From the NCBI GenBank assembly GCA_030848705.1, contig CM061245.1:80711564-80775563 (forward strand): 64,000 nucleotides of DNA. Direction: 5' to 3'. A program made the position numbers and the translations under genes. The first letter of the stretch is position 1. Each line of letters opens with the position of its first letter. Origin of the DNA: Heracleum sosnowskyi (lineage: Eukaryota > Streptophyta > Magnoliopsida > Apiales > Apiaceae). The notes under the pieces are model-generated. The model worked only from the letters and a program-made list of their open reading frames with translations, had not been told where the DNA came from and did not search any database. This document shows, one piece after another, positions 23,640-34,880 of this stretch.

Positions 23640-25320
23640 ACAAAAAGGAATCTTCTAATATTTATGAAATTTTAAAGGAATCTCACATAAAGTATAATAT
23701 GAAATCATAGTAAAAAAATAAAATTTAGAAAACATTTAAAGGAATCTTCTAATATTTAGGAAACATTGAAAGGTATCTACTAAATTATTTAAAGAACACT
23801 TAGTAAAATTTTATAAATGATTTAAAGGAATCTTATAGAACATTTAAAGGAATCTTCTAGAACATTTAAAGGAATCTTCTAATATTTAGGGAAATTTTAA
23901 AGGAATCTCAGATAAATTATAATCTAAAATCATAGTAAAAAATAAAATTTAGGGAACATTTAATGGAATATTACTGAATTATCTAGAACACTTAGTAAAA
24001 TTTGAGTAAATGATTTAAAGAAATCTTCTAATATTTAAAGGAATCTTCTAGAACATTTTAGTGAAATATTAATTCCCTAAATTATCCAATATAACATTTA
24101 GTGAAATATTAATTAATTATAAAAAGAATTTGGCGAGTTAATAGGACAAATCCCAACCAATATATTTAAAGAATACTGAAAAGAATTTTGAAACACTTAA
24201 AAAAATCTAACTAGTGAAAACTGATAAATCATAATACAAAATAAAATTGAGGAAAAATTAAAAAAAATTCTAATATTTAGGGAAAATTTTAAAAGAATCA
24301 AAAGATAAATGTTAAATAATGGCTAAATAAGTAGGCATATAAAAATTTAGGGAACATTAAAAAACATAAAAAATCTTCTAATATTTAGGGAAAATTTAAA
24401 GGAATCTACAAAATTATCTAAAATTATAATATTTAAAGGAATCTTCTAAAACATTGTAAGGAATCTTCTAATATTTAGGAAACATTTAAAGGAATCTACC
24501 AAATTATTTAAAGAACACTAAGTAAAATTTAATAAATGATTTAAAGGAATCTTATAATATTTAAAGGAATCTTCTAGAACATTTAAATGAATCTTCTAAT
24601 ATTTAGGGAAATTTTGTAGGAATCTCAGATAAATTATAATCTAAAATCATAGTAAAAAAATAAAATTTAGGGAACATTTAAAGGAATATTACTAATTATC
24701 TAGAACACTTAGTAAAATTTGAGTAAATGATTTAAAGAAATCTTCTAATATTTAAAGAAATCTTCTAGAACATTTTAAGAATCTTTAATATTTAGGGAAC
24801 ATTTAAGAAAATCTCATATAAATTATATTATATAATTATATTTAAAAAAATTAAAAATATATACTAATATTTTTAAAAACACTTACAAGGATGTATTAAA
24901 TTATCTGATATAACATTTAGTGAAATATTAATTAATTATAAAAAGAATTTGGCGAGTTAATAGGACAAATCCCAACCAATATATTTAAAGAATACCGACA
25001 AGAATTTTGAAACACTTAAAAAAATCTAATTAGTGAAATATGATAAATCATAATACAAAATAAAATTGAAGAAAATTTTAAAAAAATTATAATATTTAGG
25101 GAACATTTTAAAAGAATCAAAAGATAAAGGTTAAATAATGGCTAAATAAATAGGCATATAAAAATTTAGGGAACATTTAAAAGAATAAATAAAAAAAATT
25201 AGAAAACATAAAAAAATCTTCTAATATTTAGGGAAAATTTAAAGGAATCTACAAAATTATCTAAAGAACACTGAGTAGAATCTACACTTAAAAGAATCTA
25301 CTAAAGTATCTTATAGATAA
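23640..25320. repeat. AT-rich repeat region with about 820-bp duplication
   Basis: Short units such as AAAGGAATCTTCTAATATTT and TTTAGGGAACATTTAAAGGA recur dozens of times. At a larger scale, a block with GAATTTGGCGAGTTAATAGG occurs at about 24125 and again at about 24945, with similar flanks on both sides, giving a period near 820 bp. No ORF of note. It may be an old satellite-like or element-derived region. Confidence 0.8.
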
Positions 25321-25347
25321 AGATAAAATTTTGGAAAATAGCCAAAA

Positions 25348-26453
25348 TGTATCATTACCTGTAAAGCATAATGTAACATAAGATGTAAAAGAGATAAATG
25401 CAACTCAACAAAGGACAAGACATACAATAATATTAACAGAAGCACATGAATCCAGAATCAAAGAAGAAAAGGTAAACTCAAAAAATCAAAATACGGTATG
25501 TATTCTTGAAGTCCGTAAACAAGTCACGGAAAGAAGTTCATGTAAATGTTCATGCCTCAGTGACAGTTAAAGAAACAAGACTACATAAGTATGTGAATGA
25601 TTTAGGGTTAGTACCACAGGATTCCAGTGATTTATTTGAAGCAACCAGATCGACAAAGGACTTATCAGTAGCATTGAATTGAAGACATAGAAGAATTGAT
25701 CAAGTGCTATTCATCTGTGAACCAGACCAGTTGCACTAGTTGACGGCACTTAAAAAGATCAAGTTGTTTTATCGTCTCAAAAGAAATTGATACAGTCTAA
25801 AACTTAAACACCCTGGAGCACAGAAGCTTTTCTAAAAGGACAAGGACAAAAAAGTATTCGATGGTTTTTCTATTTATAAAACCATCGAATGTGAGTTATT
25901 GAAAACTAATTTCAGTTAATGTTTCATTCGATAGTTTTTATTAAAAACCATCAAATGGAATATTAACTTTAACCATTCGATAGTTTTCAATTTAGAGGAG
26001 CAGGTGGAAAGTATTTGATTTGTCAGGTTGATTGAAAATTGGACGGCCAAGATTAATTCTTTTGATTTTGGTTCTATAGTTTTCAAAAACAAAAGACTAG
26101 AATTACTAAGAGAGAGGTATTGTCTTCCTCAGTCAGGAAAAACACAGAAGCAATTACGAAGAGAGAAGTTTGAGCCAGAGAGATTATCAGTGAAATTAAT
26201 ATTGCTCAGAATTCTATCATTGTATTGATTGTGTATAACCTAGAACTCATTGAAGCTAATCTACGGATTAGAAATTGTAGCACCCCTCGAGGTTTATATT
26301 TACAAAAAGATATATTCCCCGACTCTTGGTTTGATTTGGTGTATTTGGTTTCGTAGTTGAACTGAATGATTTATCCGCGAACGAAATTGAATAATTTATA
26401 GGTATCGTATTCAACCCCCCCCCCCCCCCTTCTACGATACTTTGGACCTAACA
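25348..26453 (+). repeat. 5' LTR of a truncated SIRE-type element (G)
   Basis: The 3' boundary is secure: TCGTATTCAA, a C tract, TTCTACGATACTTTGGACC, TAACA, then the primer site. The 5' boundary is a guess at TGTATCATTACC (25348), where the AT-rich repeat pattern ends. Inside are AAAACCATCGAAT-type hairpin units: a perfect inverted pair at 25856-25890 and weaker ones near 25926-25956 and 25972. Confidence 0.7.
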
Positions 26454-26467
26454 ATTGGTATCAGAGC
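26454..26467 (+). promoter_or_regulatory. Primer-binding site of element G
   Basis: ATTGGTATCAGAGC follows the LTR. TGGTATCAGAGC is complementary to the 3' end of plant initiator tRNA-Met, the standard copia primer. Confidence 0.92.
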
Positions 26468-26613
26468 TTCTTGATTGACGTACAAATCAGATCCGGTGAA
26501 TGAGACCAAAATCAAACGTAGCTTGAAAATTCGAAGCAAATTTTTTAACTTTCAAAAATTTTCATTTAATTGGAATTTCTTGAATTTTAAACAATTTGAA
26601 ATTTTCAGAAACC

Positions 26614-29007
26614 ATGAGTGCTCCAAAGACAACCGCTGGTATTAAAGTTCCCCCGTTTACAAGAGATGATTTCGGTTTGTGGAAGATGAAGATGTTGTTA
26701 TTTATCAAGGCATCTAATCCATTGTATATTGGCATATTAGATAACGGACCGTTTGTTCCAATGAAACCAGTTAGTGAATCTACAGCTCCTGATGGTACCA
26801 GAATTCCTCAAGGCACCCAACCTAAGGATATCACTGAGTACACAGATTTTGACAAAGAACTGATTCGATTGGATACAGGTTTGATGTTGATATTGGCAGA
26901 CTCCGCAGACAAGGAGATGAGCTATCAGTTAATGAACTGTACAAGCGGGAAACATATGTGGGATACCATAAACTTGATTATGGAAGGAACTGAAGATGTG
27001 CAGGAAAACAGATTGGACATCCTGACTTCTCAGTATGAGTCTTTTAGGTCTCTTCCAGGAGAAAGTATAACTCAGGTCTTTGAGAAATATACTAAGCTTC
27101 TTAATGAATTGGCAATGAAAGGAAAGACCTATCCTCTGAGAGAAACCAATAGGAAGTTCATGATGACGCTACCCCATCATGTAGAACACAAGTCATCATC
27201 CATAAGGGAAAGAATAGAGTTCACAAAGATGTCATTAGAGATGATCTATGGCAAGTTGAAGACTTATGAGATGGAACAGGAACAAAGGGTGATAATCTAC
27301 GGACCAGGGACAGTGGACAACAAGCAAAATGCACTTGTGAGATCAGCATCACTTGTAGTGGATGAACCAACAACTTCTGATATTCAGGTTCAAACCCCTA
27401 GAGCTGGAAATGAGGTGATTATAGAAGCTGAAATGGATTCTGTGAATCTGGGTGTTGATGAAAGTGATTACTACACCCTAGAAGAGCTTGAGCAGATGGA
27501 AGACAAAACCATGGTGTACTTAGCTGCAAAGTTTAGCCACATTCGTTTCAAGAGAAACCCTAAGTATAAGTTCAAGGGCTCAACCAACAGATTCCAGAAG
27601 AGCAAGTACTCACCAGGGACTGGCTTTAAGGGAGGCTACAAGACTGACATGATTGATAGAAGCAAACCGAGATGCTACAATTGCAATGAGTTAGGGCATT
27701 TCGCCACTAAATACCGGAAGCCTCGTCAAGCAAGAGACAAGAAAGATGTCTATGAGAAGAAGGATTCTTATGATGAGTTGAAGAAAGAGAATGCCAAGCT
27801 TAAACAGCAACTGGAGGCATTCTCTGGAAAGCAGAAAGGGAAAGCTTACATAGCAGAGGGAAAACACTGGGATGATACTGATTCGGATGAAGAGGAAGAG
27901 TATGTAAATGTTGCCCTAATGGCTGACTCTTCAGAGGAATCACCGCAATTATCTCAGGTACCTATCTTAACAACAATTGACATGTCTAATTCTGAGTACA
28001 AGAAAACTGTGCAAGATCTTAGTGTAGAATTGTTTAATGTACACACAAGCATGCTAGCATCAGAAATGGAAAATGCTAAACTAGTTCTTAAGATTAAAAA
28101 TCTAGAATCTAAAAATGAAGAACTAGAGCTTGTAGCTGTCACATTAGAAGATCTTAAGCAAAAGAATGTGTACTTGGAAAACAAGGTCAAGTTTAATGAT
28201 GAGATAAAGACTATCCTCAGGAAGCATATTTCAGAGTTAGATTTGAAACTGAATGCTTTTAAGAATTCCGCCCTAATTGCTAAGGAAATCATTGATACTC
28301 AGGCCATAGGGAATAAAAATGCTATAGGATTTGACTATAACAAGAAAGCTGGTAAGAAGATAGTGGAATTCCCTGTGACACCTCTAGTTGTCAAAAGGAA
28401 TTCTCCATATGTTCTTCAAAATGTTGATTGTCCAGTTTTTGTTAAGCCTTTTCCACCACTTTTCCATGAGGATGATCTTTTCATAAGACAAGAATTGCTT
28501 GAGGAGGATTTATTGAAGGTTAAAGAGGTTAAGACTAAGTTGCCTAGGAAGTCAGTAAAAACTGAATTACCTAAAACTGATATAGGCAATAAGGTTATTA
28601 AGACTAAAAAGAACAGGAATGGGAAAAAGAATGTTGTTAATCAGGAAATTGTTCCATATTCTCCCATTGCATCTAGGAATTTGTGCACTATTTGTAATTC
28701 TGCTGGACACCTTACACATGCATGTAAAAAGGTTAAAGTAGAAACTGCTAATACTTCTGAAATGCATAACATGTCTGACATGCCTGATCTTCATGAACCC
28801 TGTGGAAAGAAAGAGTGTTTGCTATGTAAATACAACATCATGCATGCTTATTTTAAGTTGATGAATGATAGTAGCAAAAGCACTGTTAATGTTAAATCCA
28901 CAGACACTATGAATATCAAACAGGGTAAGACTAAATTGAATGTTACTCCTGTTAAAGTATCTAAAACTTCAGGACCCAAACAATTTTGGGTACCAAAGTC
29001 TGCTTAA
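26614..29007 (+). CDS. gag: SIRE-type Gag polyprotein of element G
   Basis: An uninterrupted frame of 797 codons from the ATG in ACCATGAGTG. The N-terminal part (about residues 10-220) has the copia gag helical region (FGLWKMKML, MWDTI, LPHHVEHK). A zinc knuckle near residue 353 reads CYNCNELGHFATKY, so the last metal ligand has changed from Cys to Tyr. A long charged, probably coiled-coil region follows (about residues 380-560). A second intact knuckle CTICNSAGHLTHAC lies near residue 690. The C-terminus FWVPKSA matches the gag ends of A and C. Gag would form the cytoplasmic virus-like particle. With protease cut short and the rest of pol missing, the element cannot be autonomous, though gag itself could still be made. 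Confidence 0.88.
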   Translation: MSAPKTTAGIKVPPFTRDDFGLWKMKMLLFIKASNPLYIGILDNGPFVPMKPVSESTAPDGTRIPQGTQPKDITEYTDFDKELIRLDTGLMLILADSADKEMSYQLMNCTSGKHMWDTINLIMEGTEDVQENRLDILTSQYESFRSLPGESITQVFEKYTKLLNELAMKGKTYPLRETNRKFMMTLPHHVEHKSSSIRERIEFTKMSLEMIYGKLKTYEMEQEQRVIIYGPGTVDNKQNALVRSASLVVDEPTTSDIQVQTPRAGNEVIIEAEMDSVNLGVDESDYYTLEELEQMEDKTMVYLAAKFSHIRFKRNPKYKFKGSTNRFQKSKYSPGTGFKGGYKTDMIDRSKPRCYNCNELGHFATKYRKPRQARDKKDVYEKKDSYDELKKENAKLKQQLEAFSGKQKGKAYIAEGKHWDDTDSDEEEEYVNVALMADSSEESPQLSQVPILTTIDMSNSEYKKTVQDLSVELFNVHTSMLASEMENAKLVLKIKNLESKNEELELVAVTLEDLKQKNVYLENKVKFNDEIKTILRKHISELDLKLNAFKNSALIAKEIIDTQAIGNKNAIGFDYNKKAGKKIVEFPVTPLVVKRNSPYVLQNVDCPVFVKPFPPLFHEDDLFIRQELLEEDLLKVKEVKTKLPRKSVKTELPKTDIGNKVIKTKKNRNGKKNVVNQEIVPYSPIASRNLCTICNSAGHLTHACKKVKVETANTSEMHNMSDMPDLHEPCGKKECLLCKYNIMHAYFKLMNDSSKSTVNVKSTDTMNIKQGKTKLNVTPVKVSKTSGPKQFWVPKSA

Positions 29008-29027
29008 TCAATCTCTGATTGCAGGGT

Positions 29028-29177
29028 AAGGTTAAAAGCTCAAAGGTTGTGTGGATTCTGGATAGTGGTTGTTCTAGACACATGACAGGTGAAGAGTCCC
29101 TGCTTACAGAGGTGGTTAAGAAGACCGGCCCAATTGTAACCTTTGGAGATGACAACAAAGGATTCACTACGGGATAT
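29028..29177 (+). pseudogene. Truncated protease start of element G pol
   Basis: About 50 codons carrying the copia protease motif LDSGCSRHMTG, then GDDNKGFTTGY, which aligns with GDNSNGITRGYG in element A and GDGNIGQTLGYG in element C. It lies in a different frame from gag, after the gag stop and the sequence CTGATTGCAGGG. Homology stops at about 29177, where the CACTA-type remnant and its tandem repeat begin. Everything downstream (integrase, RT, RNase H) is missing. Confidence 0.82.
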
Positions 29178-31456
29178 CATACAACGGTTTAACAACATAA
29201 ACAATTGTTACAAAGAATATTCAACAACGAACGGATCAAAGCAAAAACCCTTGTGTATATTTTACAACAATTTTTCCACCAAAACCATTGTTAAGTACTA
29301 TAACTTATAACACTTTTTTTAGAAAAACCAGTGTCTTAAACATTTATGAAATCGAATAAACAAAACATACGTGAGTACTAGTCAAATCAGTTGTTGACCG
29401 TTCAGATCTCAAACCAAATAATTTATTTTTTTCTGAAATTTTTGTAATATCATCAAAATACATAGATTTTGATATCCATAAGGTTGGATCATCGATAAAT
29501 ATTTTTAAAAAAATCGAAACATCAATCTGGGACAAAACACTAGTTAGAAGTACTAGTCAAATCAGTAGTTGATCGTTAAGATTTCAAACCAAATAAATTT
29601 ATTTTTTCTAAAATTTTTAACATCATTAAAATACATAGATCTTGATATCCATACGATTGGATGGTCGATAAGTATTTTTAAAAAAATCGAAACATCAATC
29701 TGGGACGAAACACTAGTTAGAATTACTAGTCAAATCTAGTTGACCGTTAAGATCTCAAATCATATAAATATTTTTAAAAATATTTAATGCAACAAGTGTG
29801 GGATAATATTAAATAATCAAGATTCCTATGATAACATTGCATCAAGTGTGTGTCACTTATGTATTAAGGACTACAAATAAAATTTATAAAAGAAAAATCA
29901 ACGATTTTGATACAAACAACGATTTAGCTAATAAAAGCGTTGTAACGTAATTACTCACACAAGGATTTTATAAAAAAATCCATTATGTATATCATACAAC
30001 GGTTTAACAACATATACAATTGTTACAAAGAATATTTAACAACGAACGGATCAAAGCAAAAACCCTTGTGTATATTTTACAACAGTTTTTCGACCAAAAC
30101 CATTGTTAAGTACTATAACTTACAACACTTTTAAAAAAAACCAGTGTCTTAAACATTTATAAATCGAATAAACAAAACATACGTGAGTACCATTCAAATC
30201 AATAGTTGACCGTTAAGATCTCAAACCAAATAAATTTATTTTTTTCTAAATTTTTTGTAATATCATTAAAATGAAGTGATCTTGATATTCATGCGGTTGG
30301 ATCGTCGATAAATATTTTTAAAAAAATCGAAACATCAATATGGGATGAAAGACTAGTTAGAAGTACTAGTCAAATCAGTAGTTGATCGTTAAGATTTCAA
30401 ACCAAATAAATTTATTTTTTTCTAAAATTTTTAACATCATTAAAATACATAGATCTTGATATCCATACGATCGGATGGTCGATAAGTATTTTTAAAAAAA
30501 TCGAAACATCAATCTGGGACGAAACACTAGTTAGAATTACTAGTCAAATCACTAGTTGACCATTAAGATCTCAAATCATATAAATATTTTTAAAAAAATT
30601 GAATGCAACAAGTGTGGGATAATATTAAATATTCAAGATTCCTATGATAACATTGCATCAAGTGTGTGTCACTTATGTATTAAGGACTACAAATAAAATT
30701 TATAAAAGAAAAATCAACGATTTTGATACAGACAACGATTTAGCTAATAAAAGCGTTGTAACATAATTACTCACACAAGGATTTTATAAAAAAAACCATT
30801 GTGTATATCATACAACGGTTTAACAACATAAACAATTGTTACAAATAATATTCAACAACGAACGGATCAAAACAAAAACCCTTGTGTATATTTTACAACA
30901 GTTTTTCGACCAAAACCATTGTTAAGTACTATAACTTACAACACTTTTAAAAAAAAAAACCAGTGTCTTAAATATTTATAAATCGAATAAACAAAACATA
31001 CGTGAGTACCATTCAAATCAATAGTTGACCGTTAAGATCTCAACCCAAATAAATTTATTTTTTTCTAAAATTTTTGTAATATCATTAAAATAAAGTGATC
31101 TTGATATTCATGCGGTTGGATCGTCGATAAAGATTTTTAAAAAAAATCGAAATATCAATCTAGGACGAACACTAGTTAGAAGTACTAGTCAAATCACTAG
31201 TTGACCGTTAAGATCTCAAACCAAATAAATATGTTTCAAAAAATCGAATGCAACAAGTGTGTGATAATATTAAATATTCAAGATTCCTATGATAACATTG
31301 CATCAAGGGTGTGACACTTATGTAATAAGGACACCAAATAAAATTTATAAAAGAAAAATCAGCAATTTTGATGTAGACAATGATTTAGCTAGTAAAAGCA
31401 TTGTAACGTAATTACTCACACAATGATTTTATGAAAAAAAACCATTGTGTATATCA
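29174..31456. repeat. Tandem array with an 815-bp unit, about 2.8 copies
   Basis: ATATCATACAACGGTTTAAC begins units at 29174, 29989 and 30805. A shortened third unit ends where ATATCATAAAACAT occurs at 31451. Each unit contains smaller repeats built on CTAGTCAAATCAGTAGTTGA and CCGTTAAGATCTCAAACC. Units are highly similar by eye, the third lacking about 170 bp. Confidence 0.9.
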
Positions 31457-32077
31457 TAAAACATAAAGTATATATATATAAATCAAATACATAAAGCATA
31501 TGTGAGTCGCGATAAATATATATTAATATAAGACAACTTACTCACAACTTTGTAATTAAATTATATCAATATTGTTTTTAATAATATTGGGTATGTTACT
31601 TGGATTTTATTCTAAGATTGGTATGTCCCTATTAATTTTTTTTAAAGTACTCTAATTCAGACAATACTCTACAACTATCGTTGTTTGTAGACTTCCTAAA
31701 CAATAAATGTTAAAAAAACACTTGTCTCTTTACCACAACGGTTTGCTGCACCATTGTCTCAGGATTATTCGCACAATACGACTAAGAAAACAGTTGTATC
31801 ATTATAACAACGGTTTTCTGTAGCATTGTCTTAGGTTTATTCGCACAATACTGCTGAACATAGTTGTCTATTGGTCACGCTTACGCAACAGCACTTTAAA
31901 AAGACCCTTGTCTAATTCAATTTTCTAGACAGTGGTTTTTAAACCGTTGTAATCGCCCTGGATTAGACTATACTTTTTCTAGGTTGAAAAATAACCGTTG
32001 TTAGTTAATTCTGGGCAACACTTTTTTGACCGAGCGTTGTCTGATCAGTGTTGTCTGATTGCGTTTTTCTTGTAGTG
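29178..32077. mobile_element. CACTA (EnSpm)-type non-autonomous remnant
   Basis: The right end reads TTTTTCTTGTAGTG, the inverse of the plant CACTA terminus CACTACAAGAAAA. The adjoining 600 bp carry many AACGGTTT or ACCGTTGT subterminal repeats, as CACTA elements do. The left boundary is not a clean CACTA end. The tandem repeat starts just after element G's protease fragment and I found no 3-bp target duplication. No transposase coding was seen. I infer a deleted or rearranged element. Confidence 0.65.
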
Positions 32078-32210
32078 TTATATCATTACAAATTATGTAT
32101 CTCAATACAAATTTTACATTTTTTTTCCTGTATATTCTTAAGGAGTGTTTTGTTATCATCAAGCCTTGAATTTATGTTTGATTTTCAACCAGGCATAAAT
32201 TGGGGGAGAT
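32078..32210 (+). other. Remnant 3' untranslated region and polypurine tract of a SIRE-type element
   Basis: A T-rich sequence with GTTTTGTTATCATCAA is followed by AAATTGGGGGAGAT, a polypurine tract placed directly before the LTR at 32211. The rest of the element to the left is missing. Confidence 0.6.
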
Positions 32211-33189
32211 TGTTAGGAATTATGTTGATTCTTGATGATAACCAAATTAACTCAGTAAAATTTGTACAAGTAAAACGTAGTCTTCAACGGATAACATATG
32301 TATACAGTATCCGTTGAAGGGTAGCTTATCAATTGATAAGACTCATTGTAACATGTTCCCTGAGTTTTAATAGCAGTTGAAAGTATAAGTGTTATGGTTG
32401 AATAAGTCATGTTGACTATCAATTGATATGTAGAATAAGAAGGCTAATTGTAAATATTTGATGCCTTGTAATTTTACATAAGTGAAATGTAGTTCAACGG
32501 ATACAATTCAGCCTTCAACGGATGCAGCCAATACACTTTCAATGGATGCAACCAAGATACTTTCAACGGATGTTGGACAAATCAACCTCAAGCGATACAA
32601 GGCCAATACATAGAAGTTGAAAGTGTGATAGGGACAGTTCTGATAAGTCACATGGGTTAATGAAACAAAAAGGAGTATGGAAACCAGCATTTTGGGAAAT
32701 CCTGAAGAAAAGGAAGCATTCTATTTTCATCTGGTCAATAGAGATGATTGAAGAAGGATATTCAGCAAAAAGGCAAATCATTTCAAGGACCACTGGACTT
32801 AGAGTGGAAAAGCAAGCTTTTGGACTTTACCTACTGTATATTCCAAGTAGTTCAATTTAGCTTGTAAAACTTGGAATATATAACCAAATGTAGCAATGTT
32901 TTTTATGTTAAGAAATATGTTTTAGTTTTCTAGAGCTTAAGCAATTTTTCATATTTGTAATTTGCTGAAGCAAAAACATTGTAACTGTAGCTGTGTGTTT
33001 GTTCCAAACATCACAGAGATTTCTTCAAATAAAATCTCTCAGGTGAAACAATCAATCCACCTGAATTTTTAATTCCTGTGTTTTTATTTACTACAATTTT
33101 AATTTCTGTTCTAAAGTCCTTTGTCTGCAAAAGAATTGTATTCACCCCCCCCTTCTACAATTCTGTGATTACATTGTTTGGGAATAACA
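32211..33189 (+). repeat. 3' LTR of a SIRE-type element (H), 979 bp
   Basis: It starts TGTTAGGAATTATG after the polypurine tract and ends GGGAATAACA; the terminal region has TTGTATTC, a C tract and TTCTACAATTCTGTG. It is the same family as the split solo LTR at 6955-16094. A perfect 12-bp inverted pair CTTCAACGGATA/TATCCGTTGAAG lies at 32282-32319, and further TTCAACGGAT-type units recur at 32492-32570. Only the 3' LTR with a little internal sequence remains. Confidence 0.85.
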
Positions 33190-33293
33190 ATTCAAGATTC
33201 AATATTCAGTATATAATTATTATTATTTTAAATCAATATTTCTTAGTGTTAATTAGTTTAACAGATAACCAAAACCCAAAATATACAATTACA

Positions 33294-33600
33294 CTAACTA
33301 GTAAGAATCTTAAAACATGTTGCATTGATAAAGATCACACACACGTAATTCAATATGATCATATTTTCGTTAAAAGCTTGACAAAGCCCATCCATAATTG
33401 CATTCAACTCATTGATACTTCTATCATTGAAATCTTGTGTTCCTGCAATCATCCTTATTTTACTTACTCTATCATCACAAATGACAAATCTTATACCTAA
33501 TATGTTACCGTAAGGGAAACGATCATCTGAGAAAAAACCATGCACAATAATTATACATAACTCTTCATAGACATCCCTATCTAACCCCCATATTTTCCGT
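33294..33600 (-). pseudogene. Unassigned coding-like fragment
   Basis: A minus-strand frame open for at least 84 codons (33294-33545), extending upstream without an ATG, reads as ordinary protein sequence (FSDDRFPYGNILGIRFVICD, then DDRVSKIRMIAG) rather than low complexity. I do not recognise a family. It stops shortly after INATCFKILTS. It may be an exon of a captured host gene or a chance ORF. Confidence 0.25.
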
Positions 33601-33719
33601 AAATCGCATTTAATTAATAAAGATGTGTTCTATATGTGCTTATATTCTAATAACTAAATTTACATGAAAGATGCGTAATATCATAAGTAACCCCAAAGAT
33701 GTGTTATATATTTGGGTAA

Positions 33720-34403
33720 TGTGACTATCCGGGTCAAATTTTCGAGCATTTTTCGAAAATTGGGTTAAGTCCCGATCACGAATCCGAAATAACCCGAAGT
33801 ACATTGGCCCAAATGCAACAACTTGGGTAATCCAAAAGCCCATCACAAGCCTCCAAAAGATCATAATTTTTTGGTGGAATTAGTAGTTATACCTTGTCTT
33901 ATAAACTAAACTAAAGTCCCAATTTTCCTCGATATGAGAATGGTGTGTTACAGACTCCCCCATTTAAACTCCCAACATCCTCGTCAGTCCTGAGCAGATA
34001 GCCCATAGGTCTAAAATCATTCTTCCCTAACCATTGTGGGATAATACTGGCTGGCTTCCTGTCTCCACCTTCGGGCCTCTGTCCATTATCGGGTAATATA
34101 ACCAGCCTTCGTGTCCTCACCTCCGGCAACTTACCTTGACAAGCTTTTGAGAATCGGTTGTGATACCATATGTGCTAACCCGGGTCAAATCCAGAGCCTT
34201 TTTTTGAAAATTGGGTCAAGTCTCGATCACGAACCCGAAATAAGCCAAAGTACATTTGCCCAAATGCAGCCAACTTGGGTAATCTACAAGCCCACCACAG
34301 CCCCCAAAAGCTTATGATTTGTTGGTGCACTTAGTAGTATTTTTTTGCATTATAAACTGAACTAAAGTCCCAAATTTCCTCGATGTGGGACTGGGGTGTT
34401 ACA
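33720..34403 (-). mobile_element. TRIM-like miniature LTR retrotransposon
   Basis: Two 233-bp direct repeats (33720-33952 and 34171-34403), read on the minus strand, start TGTAACACCCC or TGTAACACACC and end in CA. Between them are 218 bp. Directly after the upstream repeat lies TATGGTATCACAACC, close to the initiator tRNA-Met primer site, and directly before the downstream repeat lies the purine tract AAATGGGGGAGTC. There is no coding capacity. LTR, primer site, tract, LTR in under 700 bp is the TRIM plan. Confidence 0.72.
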
Positions 34404-34620
34404 AACCGCCCCACTTAAACTCGTGATTTCCTCGTCTAAATGGACAACCTCACAAGTCTCAGATCGTTCCTCCTTAGCCATTGTGGGATAAATCGGCTGG
34501 CTCCGTGTCCCCACCTACAGACCTTTGTCCATTGTAGGATAATAGTACCACCAGCTTTCGTGTCCATACCTCCGGCAACTTGATGAATCAAGCTTTCGAG
34601 AGTCGGCTTTGATACTATAT
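34404..34620 (-). mobile_element. Second TRIM internal segment in tandem
   Basis: It resembles the 33953-34170 internal segment (CCATTGTGGGATAA, GGCTGGCT, ACCTCCGGCAACTTG in both). On the minus strand it ends in a purine tract GTGGGGCGGTT before the shared LTR and begins with TAGTATCAAAGCC, a degraded primer site. So one LTR is shared by two internal segments, as in tandem LTR elements. Its own upstream LTR is reduced to the palindrome region. Confidence 0.6.
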
Positions 34621-34690
34621 TAAATAACCATGCCATCTAAAATCTCGAGATTTTAGAGCGACTCGTTATTTAAAATGATATCAGAGCACT
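34602..34690. repeat. Large imperfect palindrome at a TRIM head-to-head junction
   Basis: The centre is a perfect 20-bp palindrome CTAAAATCTCGAGATTTTAG (34637-34656). Outside it, TTAAATAAC pairs with GTTATTTAA, and the arms extend to GATACTATA on the left and TGATATCAGAGC on the right, which are the primer sites of two oppositely oriented elements. Confidence 0.8.
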
Positions 34691-34880
34691 ACCCGACCTG
34701 AAGTGCACAGGCACTGCCCGGGTTCCGTAAATGTGTTTGTGGGCTCGCTGAGAACTATTGACACAATAAAGTGGGGGTGCTTGTAACATCCCACGCTGAC
34801 TAAAATAAAAGTTTTTGGGGGCCTTTATAAGGACAAATCAAATAAATAATGTGAACCAAATTTCTAACACTTTTGGACTG
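34657..34880 (+). mobile_element. Plus-strand TRIM-like fragment
   Basis: ATGATATCAGAGC (about 34675) differs at one base from the initiator tRNA-Met primer site. About 105 bp later, AAAGTGGGGGTGCT is a purine tract, followed at 34792 by TGTAACATCCCACG, which looks like an LTR start, with CCTTTATAAGGAC as a possible promoter. The end of this LTR is unclear. Confidence 0.5.

Noticed and set aside
26415..26430. Poly-C tract as a telomere-like or structural signal
   Set aside because: C tracts at this place are the normal end of SIRE-type LTRs (AACCCCCC followed by TTCTAC), seen in all such LTRs here.
29165..29170. CACTAC taken as the left end of a CACTA element
   Set aside because: It lies in frame in the protease of element G (GFTTGY), matching the same place in A and C; the flanking bases also give no 3-bp target duplication with the right end.
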